Shown here: positions 39,575-47,956 of the stretch, piece by piece
Layout of the letters: every line of letters starts with the position of its first letter
How positions within the stretch are numbered: position 1 is the stretch's first letter
Assembly: GCA_910575055.1 (NCBI GenBank)
Contig: CAJTDC010000001.1
Span: forward strand, 372,001-436,000
Reading direction: 5' to 3'
DNA: 64,000 nt
From: Clostridia bacterium
Lineage (GTDB): Bacteria; Bacillota; Clostridia; Lachnospirales; Anaerotignaceae
The notes under the pieces: generated by a model
Databases searched by the model: none
What the model was told of the DNA's origin: nothing
The model's input: the letters and a program-made list of their open reading frames with translations, nothing else
Made by a program: the position numbers and the translations under genes

Positions 39575-39923
39575 ACGGCAAAAAGGACGGCAAAATTGAA
39601 TGTAATATAAAGGATATTTTTACAAAAAAAGTAATATAATACTTTTCAATATGTATCAACATATACTAAAAATAAAAATCAACTATAACAACTTACGGCA
39701 AAAATGAAATTTTACGGCAGTTTTACGGCAGAAATTTTTTAAAAATGCCGTTACGAAAAGTATTGATATAATTGGATTTTATACTACTTACGGTAAAAAC
39801 GGCAAAAATAATAATAAAGTTATAAAAATATAAAAATAGATAGAAATAATGCTATAGAGATATAAAAATATATAATATATATAAAAGAAGTGAAAAAATA
39901 GTGCTTTTTTGCTGTTTTGCCGT
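39575..39923. repeat. Array of ACGGCA motifs in a gene-free region
   Basis: In the 594-bp gap between pgsA and cinA, ACGGCA occurs six times on the plus strand (39575, 39587, 39695, 39714, 39725, 39799) and twice inverted (TGCCGT at 39746 and 39918), plus one ACGGTA (39790). Most copies read as TTACGGCAAAA. Spacings of 9-12 and about 20 bp put several on one helix face. The rest of the gap is very AT-rich, with no coding sequence and no other recognised element. Confidence 0.7.
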
Positions 39924-40063
39924 AAATAAAAAATAAAGCAGTCAATACTGTGTTTCATATTGTAATGGTATGTGGTAAAACAATATAGAGATACTTGTAT
40001 AAAAATGGTTTGTGTGATAAAATTTTAACAAAGCTTTTATACAACAACAAAGGAGGATTTACA

Positions 40064-41296
40064 ATGAAAGCAGAAATTATTGCAGTAGGAACAGAGATAT
40101 TATTAGGCGACATATTAAACACAAATGCACAATATTTAGCATTGCAATTAGCAGAATTAGGCATTGATGTGCATTATCAGACAGTTGTGGGAGATAATCC
40201 ACAAAGACTAGAAAATACAATATTTCACGCATTTTCTAGGGCGAATGTAATTATTACAACAGGAGGACTTGGCCCTACAGAGGACGACCTCACAAAAGAA
40301 ACAGGTGCAAAATATTTTGAAGAAGAATTAGTTCTTGATGAAAGAGCATTAAAAAGAATAGAAAATTACTTCAACAAAGTAGGCAGACAAATGACTGAAA
40401 ACAACAGAAAACAGGCTTTTGTACCTAAAAACAGCAAAGTGCTTTACAATGACAACGGTACAGCACCTGGTATCATTATAGAAAAAAACAATAAAATATT
40501 AGTTATGCTTCCTGGCCCTCCAAAAGAAACAATACCTATGTTTGAAAAACAAGTTAAACCTTTTTTAGCACAAAAGCAAGAATATACATTTGTATCTCGT
40601 GTACTTCGTATTGCTGGAGTAGGAGAAAGTGCTATGGAAACTATGGTAAAAGATTTAATTGACAGCCAAACAAATCCAACCATTGCACCTTATGCCAAAG
40701 ATTCTGAATCTCTTTTAAGAATTACAGCAAAAGCAAAAGACAATAAACAAGCAGAAGAATTGATAACACCTGTTGCTGAAGAAATGTATCGTCGTTTTGG
40801 ACATAATATCTATGGAGAAGGCGAAACAAATATGCAAACAGTTGTTTCTGAACTTTTAATCAAAAAACAAAAAACAATTGCTACAGCAGAATCTTGTACA
40901 GGAGGAGCGATTGCTTCTGCACTGGTAGAATATGCTGGTATCTCCTCTGTATTTTTAGATGGTTGTGTTACCTATTCTAATGCGTCAAAACAACATAGAT
41001 TAGGCGTAAAATCAGAAACACTTCAAAAATATGGTGCAGTAAGTGCAGAAACTGCAAAAGAAATGGCAGAAGGTGCTGCAAAAACAGCGGGCACAAACAT
41101 AGGTTTATCTACAACAGGTGTTGCAGGGCCAGACGGTGGAACAGAACAAAAACCAGTAGGATTGGTTTACATTGGCTTGACAATAGATGGCGTTACAAAA
41201 ACAAAAGAATGTCATTTTGTAGGAAATAGAGAAAAAATACGTGTTAGAACTGTTCATACTGCATTAGACTGGTTAAGAAGGGAGCTTCTGAAATGA
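40064..41296 (+). CDS. cinA: Competence/damage-inducible protein CinA (NMN amidohydrolase domain)
   Basis: A 410-residue protein. The N-terminal COG1058 domain (MKAEIIAVGTEILLGDILN, then TTGGLGPTEDDLTKE) resembles molybdopterin-binding and ADP-ribose pyrophosphatase domains. The C-terminal PncC domain (ATAESCTGGAIASALVEYAG, then TTGVAGPDGG) deamidates nicotinamide mononucleotide for NAD recycling. ATG at 40064 follows AAAGGAGG; a frame 23 codons longer has no ribosome binding site. It lies upstream of eamA and recA, the usual cinA-recA neighbourhood. Confidence 0.95.
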   Translation: MKAEIIAVGTEILLGDILNTNAQYLALQLAELGIDVHYQTVVGDNPQRLENTIFHAFSRANVIITTGGLGPTEDDLTKETGAKYFEEELVLDERALKRIENYFNKVGRQMTENNRKQAFVPKNSKVLYNDNGTAPGIIIEKNNKILVMLPGPPKETIPMFEKQVKPFLAQKQEYTFVSRVLRIAGVGESAMETMVKDLIDSQTNPTIAPYAKDSESLLRITAKAKDNKQAEELITPVAEEMYRRFGHNIYGEGETNMQTVVSELLIKKQKTIATAESCTGGAIASALVEYAGISSVFLDGCVTYSNASKQHRLGVKSETLQKYGAVSAETAKEMAEGAAKTAGTNIGLSTTGVAGPDGGTEQKPVGLVYIGLTIDGVTKTKECHFVGNREKIRVRTVHTALDWLRRELLK

Positions 41297-42174
41297 GACA
41301 ATACAAAGGCGATATTATGCTACTTACAGCAGCTGCAGTAGGAGGCACAGGTTTCGTATTTTTAAAATATCTTTTGGAAATGGGATACAGTGCTTTTCAA
41401 ATTATTATGGTACGCTTTTTGATAGCAACAGTATTGTTGTGTATTGTGTATTGTAAACAACTAAAACAGATTACCATACAAGAATATATAAATGGTGCTA
41501 TATTAGGTATATTTTTGTTTTGGGGGTTTGTGCTTTTGACAGTAGGATTACAATATACAACTCCCTCTATCAATGCCTTTTTAGGTTCTCTATCAGCGAT
41601 TGTTGTACCTTTTATACTTTGGGGCATATTTCATAAAAAACCAAATAGAAACTGTTTTATCGCTGTAGCATTTACAATGGTAGGTATTGTATTACTTTCT
41701 GATGCAAGTGGTTTATACAATGGTATTGGTATGATATTGTCTTTTAGTGCTTCTGTAGCATTTGCATTTCAAGTAAGTTATACAGATAGATTTTTAGAAA
41801 GCGGGGACGCTGTTCGTTTGGCATTGATAGAACATATTACTGTGCTTGTGCTATCTTCACTTTTGGTATTACGTCAAATCAAAAAAGCAGCTTTTCCCCT
41901 TTTTACACCATCTGCAATAAAATATTTTTTGCTTTTAGGAATATTTTGTACAGCAATATATTTTTTATTACAATCAATAGGACAAAAATATACAAAGCCC
42001 TCTAGTGCAGCAATCATATTAACAACAGAATCTGTTTTTGCTTCTATTTTTGCAGCAGTATTGTATGGAGAACGTTTGTCTTTCAAAGAATATGTTGGTT
42101 GTACAATGATATTTTTTGCAGTGATATTAGCAGAGAAAAAACCAAAAATAAATAGAACAGAAAACAATAGTTGA
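41293..42174 (+). CDS. EamA/DMT-family transporter
   Basis: A 293-residue membrane protein with ten predicted helices in two EamA repeats of the drug/metabolite transporter superfamily (GFVLLTVGLQYTTPSINAFL in the first, TKPSSAAIILTTESVFASIF in the second). The substrate is unknown. The ATG overlaps the cinA stop (ATGA), so the two are translationally coupled. The recA promoter begins within its stop codon. Confidence 0.85.
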   Translation: MRQYKGDIMLLTAAAVGGTGFVFLKYLLEMGYSAFQIIMVRFLIATVLLCIVYCKQLKQITIQEYINGAILGIFLFWGFVLLTVGLQYTTPSINAFLGSLSAIVVPFILWGIFHKKPNRNCFIAVAFTMVGIVLLSDASGLYNGIGMILSFSASVAFAFQVSYTDRFLESGDAVRLALIEHITVLVLSSLLVLRQIKKAAFPLFTPSAIKYFLLLGIFCTAIYFLLQSIGQKYTKPSSAAIILTTESVFASIFAAVLYGERLSFKEYVGCTMIFFAVILAEKKPKINRTENNS

Positions 42175-42213
42175 CGAAAATAGAATTTTGATTTATAATA
42201 AGAACATAAGTTC
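42171..42213 (+). promoter_or_regulatory. recA promoter with LexA (SOS) box
   Basis: TTGACG (42171-42176), 17-nt spacer, TATAAT (42194-42199). Directly after the -10 lies GAACATAAGTTC (42202-42213), a perfect Gram-positive LexA box of the GAAC-N4-GTTC type. recA is therefore expected to be SOS-induced. Confidence 0.9.
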
Positions 42214-42249
42214 GATATTTTTGATAGCAGAAAGGGTGTCTTCATAACT

Positions 42250-43392
42250 ATGGCAGAAAAAAAAGGTTCTAAAAAATTTGAGGAAATTAAACCAGAAGAT
42301 AAACAAAAAGCATTAGAAGCAGCATTAGCTTATATTGAAAAACAGTTCGGAAAAGGTTCTGTTATGAAATTAGGAGATAGCTCCGCAAAAATGAATGTGG
42401 AAGTAATTCCTACAGGTTCATTAAGTTTAGATATTGCTTTAGGCGTAGGAGGTATTCCAAAAGGCAGAATTATAGAAGTATATGGTCCTGAGTCTTCTGG
42501 TAAAACAACCATTGCACTGCATATGGTAGCAGAAGTACAAAAGCAAGGTGGTATTGCAGGTTATATTGATGCAGAGCACGCTATGGACCCTGTATATGCC
42601 AAAGCATTGGGAGTAGATATTGATAATTTATATATTTCACAGCCTGATGATGGAGAGCAAGCACTTGAAATTGCAGAAACTATGGTAAGAAGCGGTGCTA
42701 TTGACATTGTAATTGTAGACTCTGTAGCAGCATTAGTACCACGTGCTGAAATACAGGGAGAAATGGGCGACTCTCATATGGGATTACAAGCAAGGCTGAT
42801 GTCACAAGCATTAAGAAAATTGACAGGTATTACAAATAAGTCAAAATGTTCTGTTGTATTTATCAATCAGCTTAGAGAAAAAATAGGCATTACATTTGGT
42901 AATCCAGAAACTACTACAGGTGGTAGAGCATTAAAATTTTATGCTTCTGTTCGTATCGATATTAGAAAAGCAGATGCACTCAAACAAGGAGATAGTGTTG
43001 TTGGCAATCGTACCAAAGTAAAAATTGCCAAAAATAAAGTTGCTCCTCCTTTCAAAACAGCAGAATTTGATATTATGTATGGACAAGGTGTATCAAAAGA
43101 GGGCGATATATTAGATTTAGCAGCAGAAATTGATGTGATAAATAAAAGCGGTGCTTGGTATTCTTATAAAGAAACACGTATTGGACAAGGTAGAGAAAAT
43201 GCTAAAATCTATTTAAAAGAACACCCAGAACAGTGTAGAGAAATTGAAATGGAAGTCAGAAAATATTATAATTTACCTGTAGATGGTCAAGTTTTTGAAG
43301 AAATGGAACAACAAGAAAATGACGAAAATGAAATACTTACTGAGGAATTTGAATTAGCACAACAAACAGATGGTACAGAAGAAAATGAATAA
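42250..43392 (+). CDS. recA: Recombinase RecA
   Basis: A 380-residue recombinase for homologous repair and LexA cleavage. Walker A is GPESSGKTT, the L1/L2 regions include [20 protein letters not shown], and the C-terminal domain ends in an acidic tail. The start [20 protein letters not shown] is typical. It lies behind a LexA box, and its terminator follows the stop. Confidence 0.99.
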   Translation: MAEKKGSKKFEEIKPEDKQKALEAALAYIEKQFGKGSVMKLGDSSAKMNVEVIPTGSLSLDIALGVGGIPKGRIIEVYGPESSGKTTIALHMVAEVQKQGGIAGYIDAEHAMDPVYAKALGVDIDNLYISQPDDGEQALEIAETMVRSGAIDIVIVDSVAALVPRAEIQGEMGDSHMGLQARLMSQALRKLTGITNKSKCSVVFINQLREKIGITFGNPETTTGGRALKFYASVRIDIRKADALKQGDSVVGNRTKVKIAKNKVAPPFKTAEFDIMYGQGVSKEGDILDLAAEIDVINKSGAWYSYKETRIGQGRENAKIYLKEHPEQCREIEMEVRKYYNLPVDGQVFEEMEQQENDENEILTEEFELAQQTDGTEENE

Positions 43393-43401
43393 TATAAGTA
43401 T

Positions 43402-43440
43402 ACTAGCAGAAATTTTTATTTCTGCTAGTATTATTTTTCG
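43402..43440 (+). terminator. Intrinsic terminator after recA
   Basis: ACTAGCAGAAA...TTTCTGCTAGT followed by ATTATTTTT. Confidence 0.9.
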
Positions 43441-43492
43441 GAAATGTCCAAAAAGAGTAGTTTTAAAAATAACTTTTATTTCTGTTTGTCAT

Positions 43493-43676
43493 CAGGAAAA
43501 CGAAGTTTTCCATAAAAGTTTTGCCTCGCTTTTTCAAAAGCGAGTGAAGTTTGAGGCAAAGCCTCAAGGTTTTTCTGCTTTAAGCGTGTTTTTGAAGGGG
43601 TAGCGGACAAAGTCCGCTGGGGGAACTTTTCACAAGTGAAAAAAGTTCCCCTTTTAAAATGCTTGTTTAGCCACCC
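43493..43676 (+). repeat. Dispersed multi-hairpin repeat, copy 1
   Basis: A 184-bp element nearly identical to 57621-57809. It is a string of short hairpins: GAAAACGAAGTTTTC, CTCGCTTTTTCAAAAGCGAG, TTTGAGGCAAAGCCTCAA, GCGGACAAAGTCCGC and a long GGGGAACTTTT...AAAAGTTCCCC stem, ending with CTTGTTTAGCCACCC. It has higher G+C than its flanks and no coding potential. It lies between the recA terminator and a convergent lipoprotein gene. Confidence 0.9.
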
Positions 43677-43684
43677 TTTATTTT

Positions 43685-44092
43685 TCATTCTTTTTGAAAT
43701 ACTGCACCATTTTGTGGTACAACAGAAAAAGCAGTATCAAAAACAGTAATTTTAGAAGATTGTTCTTCTAAAAAAGAGAATGTATTTTTATCAATGATTT
43801 CAAATACATAATGATATTTTTCATCACTTGTTGTAGCAATCAAAACATTGCCATTAACTTCATATGTTCCAATTGTTAAATAAGAGGAAAGTACATCATA
43901 ACTAAACAAAAAGCTCTTATCATCTGTATTTATTGTAATCACTGGTGCAATTTTTTCACCGTTTTGTTGCTCTTGACTCAACTCCATTTTATAATTACCA
44001 GAAGTTATTGTTATACTTGTATCACTTTTATTACAAGCCATAAGCATTAAAATACAAAATAATGTTGTAATAAATACAATATACTTCTTCAT
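43685..44092 (-). CDS. Small putative lipoprotein
   Basis: A 135-residue lipoprotein with a signal peptide ending LMAC (Cys20), followed by a beta-rich domain (SGNYKMELSQEQ, FLFSYDVLSSYLTIGTYEVN, YHYVFEIIDKNTFSFLEEQ). This looks like a small lipocalin- or META-like barrel. Its function is unknown. It is 19 bp downstream of the SulP gene and likely in its transcript. Confidence 0.65.
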   Translation of the reverse strand: MKKYIVFITTLFCILMLMACNKSDTSITITSGNYKMELSQEQQNGEKIAPVITINTDDKSFLFSYDVLSSYLTIGTYEVNGNVLIATTSDEKYHYVFEIIDKNTFSFLEEQSSKITVFDTAFSVVPQNGAVFQKE

Positions 44093-44111
44093 AATGCTTT
44101 CCCTTTCTTTA

Positions 44112-45767
44112 TTATATTTCTGTTTTTCTAATAGGAGGCAAAGGGCGATTTGTCAAAAGTGCTCTTTCTACGCTCCAATAAAAATTTTCTTCTCCTAGCA
44201 TATCATACAATCCGCTTCTGTGCATCATTTCCATAGCACGAGTAGGCAAACCACAAACTACTACATCAATACCTCTTTTTTGAAAATCTTCTAATAATTC
44301 TATCATAATTTGGGCACAAGAAATATCAATATTAGATACACCTCTCATAGAAAACAGCAACGTATCACAATTTTGTAAATGGTTTGGTATATCTGCTACT
44401 GTTTGTGTATTAGCAAATATCATAGGACCTGTAATATAAGCAACTCTTGCATTGTTATATCTTTCACAAAGTACAGGGTCATCTACTTTCATTCTTGCCA
44501 TATCTACATTTTCATAATTGATTTCAATATGAGAAAGTTGCACTACAAGGAATATCAAACCAATTAACACACCTATAATAATCGCTGTTGTCAAGTCAAA
44601 TAATATTGTTGCTAACATTGTCGCTATGTATTCTAACATTGCCCCTTTAAATTTATGTGACAATATATAATTTATAGCAATCCATTCATTCATACGGAAA
44701 GCTGTTACCATCAAAACACCTGCTAACGCTGCTAATGGTATTTTTGACATAACATCTCCCAACAAAAACATTGAAATCAAAAGTCCTACTGCATGAAAAA
44801 CACCTGTTAATCTTGTTTTTGCACCAGATTTTATTGCAACACTGGTACGAGCAATTGCTGCTGTAGCTGGAATACCTCCAAAAAATGGCAATATCACATT
44901 ACCAATACCTTGTGCAATAAGTTCTTGGTCACTGTTTAACTGTTTTCCTGTCATTCTTCCTGCGCTTGCGCCACAAAGTAAACTTTCAATCATACCTAAT
45001 ATGGCAATACTAAATGCTGGTGCAATCAGTCCTGTTACTTTATCTGTACTAATTGCAGAAAAAAGTAGTCTTTTTTCTGGCAATAACGTTTTTGGTATTT
45101 CTCCTACAACTGCTACATCTAAATTCATACCAATAGAAACGGCTGTTGCCAATATAATGCTAATTAAAGATGCTGGTACGACTGCATTCCACTTTTTAGG
45201 AAATACAAACATAAATATCATAACAAATACACCTATAACAACCGCTGTCATATTTGGAGAAAATCCTAATGTTCTATAACTTAATATTTTTTCTAATGTA
45301 CTACTTCCCTGTGATGTTACACCAAAAAAATTATCAACTTGTCCTAATGCAATAATAACTGCAATACCAGATGTAAAACCTGTAATAACGGGTGCTGGTA
45401 TAAATGATGTCATTTTTCCTAAATGAAATATGCCTGCAAGTAATAAAAACACACCTGCTAACATTGTCGCAACAAATACGCCATCTAAACCATAAGAGGC
45501 AATAATAGACATCAATATTGCTGCCATTGCTCCCGTTGGACCTGATATTTGATAATATGCTCCTGAAAGCACACTCATTACAATACCTGCAATAATCGCT
45601 GTCACCAATCCTGCACCTGCATCTGCACCACTACTAACACCAAATGCTAATGCCAACGGTAACGCTACTGCTGCTACTGTCAAACCTGCCATAGCATCTT
45701 TGGCAAGTATTGCTCCATTATACCCTTTAAACTCTTGTTTTAATTCCTTTCGGAATGTAGAAAACAC
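44112..45767 (-). CDS. SulP-family anion permease with STAS domain
   Basis: A 551-residue transporter of the SLC26/SulP family for sulfate, bicarbonate or dicarboxylates. The core has 12-14 membrane segments (KDAMAGLTVAAVALPLALAF at the start, QLNSD and GIGNVILPFFGGIPATAAIA in the middle), and a C-terminal STAS domain contains LLFSMRGVSNIDISCAQIM. The likely start is GTG at 45767, 7 nt after AAAGGGGG; an upstream ATG at 45788 or 45824 is possible. The substrate cannot be told from the sequence. Confidence 0.88.
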   Translation of the reverse strand: MFSTFRKELKQEFKGYNGAILAKDAMAGLTVAAVALPLALAFGVSSGADAGAGLVTAIIAGIVMSVLSGAYYQISGPTGAMAAILMSIIASYGLDGVFVATMLAGVFLLLAGIFHLGKMTSFIPAPVITGFTSGIAVIIALGQVDNFFGVTSQGSSTLEKILSYRTLGFSPNMTAVVIGVFVMIFMFVFPKKWNAVVPASLISIILATAVSIGMNLDVAVVGEIPKTLLPEKRLLFSAISTDKVTGLIAPAFSIAILGMIESLLCGASAGRMTGKQLNSDQELIAQGIGNVILPFFGGIPATAAIARTSVAIKSGAKTRLTGVFHAVGLLISMFLLGDVMSKIPLAALAGVLMVTAFRMNEWIAINYILSHKFKGAMLEYIATMLATILFDLTTAIIIGVLIGLIFLVVQLSHIEINYENVDMARMKVDDPVLCERYNNARVAYITGPMIFANTQTVADIPNHLQNCDTLLFSMRGVSNIDISCAQIMIELLEDFQKRGIDVVVCGLPTRAMEMMHRSGLYDMLGEENFYWSVERALLTNRPLPPIRKTEI

Positions 45768-45949
45768 AATAAAGCCCCCTTTTTTCATACTATCAAAAAA
45801 TATAATTTTGTATACGAAATACACAATTTTTTTTATTTTAACAAATATTTTGCAATATTACAATATACCTTGATATTTTGTACAATACAAATCAATAAAA
45901 TTTAATATATTAGCTTCTACACATCTATTTACAATATTATAAATAAATG

Positions 45950-45996
45950 TTGAAATATAGTAAAAAATATATTATAATACTTAATAATCATTATCA
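45950..45996 (+). promoter_or_regulatory. Rubrerythrin promoter with Fur/PerR-type box
   Basis: TTGAAA (45950-45955), a 17-nt spacer and TATAAT (45973-45978). Immediately after it, TAATAATCATTATCA (45982-45996) is a 7-1-7 inverted repeat one base away from the Fur-family consensus. Its position over the transcription start suggests peroxide- or iron-responsive repression. Confidence 0.65.
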
Positions 45997-46036
45997 AATA
46001 ATTTTTATTATTATAATATAAAGGAGAATAGCATAT

Positions 46037-46591
46037 ATGGAATTAAAAGGAACACAATCTGAACAAAATGTAAAAGCTGCACTTATGGGAGAGTCATTAG
46101 CCCGCAATAAATATACTTTTTTTGCCGCAGTAGCAAAAAAAGAAGGACATAATGAAATTGCAGAACTATTTGAAAAAATGGCATTAAATGAGTCTACCCA
46201 CGCCAAACTATTGTATACAACATTATACGGAGAATTGTCTGACAGTTTATCTAATTTAAAAGATGCTGCTTCTGGCGAAAATGCAGAATGGACAAATATG
46301 TATCCCTCTTTTGCAAAAACAGCAGAAGAAGAAGGTCTGACAGAATTAGCACAGCTTTTTCAAAATATTTCCAAAATTGAACACGACCACGAAAGAAGAT
46401 TTTTAGAAGCAATGCTTCATTTAATGCAAAAAAATAGAAAAACACCAGAAACTCCTGTAAAAACAGAACAAAAACAGAAAGTAAATGGTTATCGTTGTAT
46501 GTTCTGTGGCGCTACATATGAGCAACGTCCTGATGTTTGTTCTACTTGTCACGCCATTGGTTCTTTTGAGCCTTGTGAAATTTTTAAATAA
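46037..46591 (+). CDS. rbr: Rubrerythrin
   Basis: A 184-residue peroxide-reducing protein of anaerobes. The N-terminal ferritin-like di-iron domain (SLARNKYTFFAAVAKKEGHN, ESTHAKLLY, EEGLTELAQLF, EHDHERRF) supplies Glu/His ligands. The C-terminal rubredoxin domain has CMFCG and CSTCH. It accepts electrons from an NAD(P)H system to reduce H2O2. It is expressed from its own promoter with a Fur/PerR-like box. AAAGGAG precedes the ATG. Confidence 0.95.
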   Translation: MELKGTQSEQNVKAALMGESLARNKYTFFAAVAKKEGHNEIAELFEKMALNESTHAKLLYTTLYGELSDSLSNLKDAASGENAEWTNMYPSFAKTAEEEGLTELAQLFQNISKIEHDHERRFLEAMLHLMQKNRKTPETPVKTEQKQKVNGYRCMFCGATYEQRPDVCSTCHAIGSFEPCEIFK

Positions 46592-46598
46592 TACTTTA

Positions 46599-46646
46599 AA
46601 AATAGTCTGCTATCTATAGTATTGTCAAAAGACAGCAGACTATTTT
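46599..46646. terminator. Bidirectional terminator
   Basis: AAAATAGTCTGCT...AGCAGACTATTTT lies between the convergent rubrerythrin and EamA genes and is T-rich at both ends. Confidence 0.8.
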
Positions 46647-46657
46647 ACACTATATTA

Positions 46658-47575
46658 TTATGATTTGAAAGCCATTTCTTTTTTTGGCAATGATAATATA
46701 CCTATTGTAGCGATAATAAAAACAAAACCTATAAAATCTATAGCACTAAAATTTTGTTTAAGCCAAACAATAGAAACTACAGTTGCAGACAAAGGTTCTA
46801 AACAAGCAATTAAACTTCCCTTTGTTGCTCCTACAATGGCAACACCAGCCAAATAACAACAAAAAGCAAATATTGTACCAAATGACAATATAAATAGCAT
46901 TGCTATCACTGCTCCTATGTCCATTGTACCAGTAAAACTGGTAATAGGGTGAATAGGAGAAATCGCAATACCTGCTAAAAACATACCCCAACCTATTACA
47001 AAAGAAGAATCCCATTTTTCTAACAATTTTTTAGGCTGTATGGTATAAAATGCCAATGCAAAAGCAGAAAGCACACCCCAAAACAATGCCTTTGGTGACA
47101 ATGCTAAACTATGTAAATTACCATTTGTAGCAAGCAAAAATGTACCAAACAATGCACAAAATACAGCAATACATTCTGCTTTAGAAGGTAATTTTTTTTG
47201 TCTTAACGCCATATAAAGTACAATTAGCACAGGACCTGTATATTGCAATACTGTTGCTGTGGCAGCATTAGAATATTTAATTGCTACAAAATAGGTATAC
47301 TGTGCAGGAAGCATACCAAATAAAGCGAAAACAGGTAATGCAATGCTATATTCTTTTTGTTTCCATATTTCAAATACTTTTTTGTTATGCTTTAAAAACA
47401 AATAACACAAAAGTAAAAATCCTCCTACAAGCAAACGACAAGATACAATCCATTCCAATGAAAATCCTTTTGTTGTTTTTAAAAATTGTCCTACATTACC
47501 TGAAATACCCCAGCAACAAGCACCAAAAGCAACCAATAAAAATCCTTTCCATTTGTTTTTTGTTTGCTGTTCCAT
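46658..47575 (-). CDS. EamA/DMT-family transporter
   Basis: A 305-residue ten-helix transporter of the drug/metabolite superfamily. The first repeat begins FLLVAFGACCWGISGNVGQF and the second contains GWGMFLAGIAISPIHP and GSLIACLEPLSATVVSIVWL, close to YicL/RhaT-like amino-acid or sugar exporters. ATG at 47575 follows GAAAGGTG; an upstream in-frame start is less likely. Its promoter (TTGATT-16-TATGAT) is at 47656-47629. The substrate is unknown. Confidence 0.85.
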   Translation of the reverse strand: MEQQTKNKWKGFLLVAFGACCWGISGNVGQFLKTTKGFSLEWIVSCRLLVGGFLLLCYLFLKHNKKVFEIWKQKEYSIALPVFALFGMLPAQYTYFVAIKYSNAATATVLQYTGPVLIVLYMALRQKKLPSKAECIAVFCALFGTFLLATNGNLHSLALSPKALFWGVLSAFALAFYTIQPKKLLEKWDSSFVIGWGMFLAGIAISPIHPITSFTGTMDIGAVIAMLFILSFGTIFAFCCYLAGVAIVGATKGSLIACLEPLSATVVSIVWLKQNFSAIDFIGFVFIIATIGILSLPKKEMAFKS

Positions 47576-47705
47576 ATTATAACACCTTTCTCTTTTACAC
47601 ATTATTTATTCATTGTTTATATTCTGGTATCATAACACATTGCCATAAAAAATCAATGTTAAAATGACAATATTTCATACACTTTTCCAAAAATTCAAAA
47701 AAACA

Positions 47706-47734
47706 TTGATAATATCAAAAAAAGATTGTATAAT
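47706..47734 (+). promoter_or_regulatory. putP promoter
   Basis: TTGATA (47706-47711), 17-nt spacer, TATAAT (47729-47734). It predicts a leader of about 215 nt before the putP start. Confidence 0.7.
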
Positions 47735-47754
47735 GATAACCATATTTAAAAAAG

Positions 47755-47905
47755 GAGCTTTAAAAAGAAACGTCGAGGGGGGTTTCTGACACATCGGCAG
47801 GAATGGAGGCATTTTCTTTATAGCAGTTTTTGCTATCCCCTGCTATTTTATATTGATATTTATTTGAAAATTTTGCAGGTGGCTTTGGCTATCTGTTTTT
47901 TATTA
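47755..47905 (+). promoter_or_regulatory. Structured leader of putP, candidate riboswitch with terminator
   Basis: Read from the promoter: hairpin GAAAC/GTTTC (47767-47786) with a GTCGAGGGGG loop; GCAGG (47797-47801) able to pair with CCTGC (47839-47843) and enclosing an ATAGCA/TGCTAT hairpin (47820-47836); then a terminator-like stem GCAGGTGGC/GCTATCTGT (47875-47896) followed by TTTTTATTATT. The second GCAGG (47875) can compete for the same CCTGC, giving exclusive terminator and antiterminator folds. The G-rich loop may pair with CCCC at 47837-47840. No known class was recognised. Confidence 0.55.
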
Positions 47906-47956
47906 TTAAAAAATGGATAAACTCTAAAAGCTCTAAAAATTTCAGGAGGAGATACT

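Noticed and set aside
39559-39630. Short frame with DGKKDGK in the pgsA-cinA gap
   Set aside because: The repeat is explained by ACGGCAAAA motifs; no ribosome binding site and only about 23 codons.
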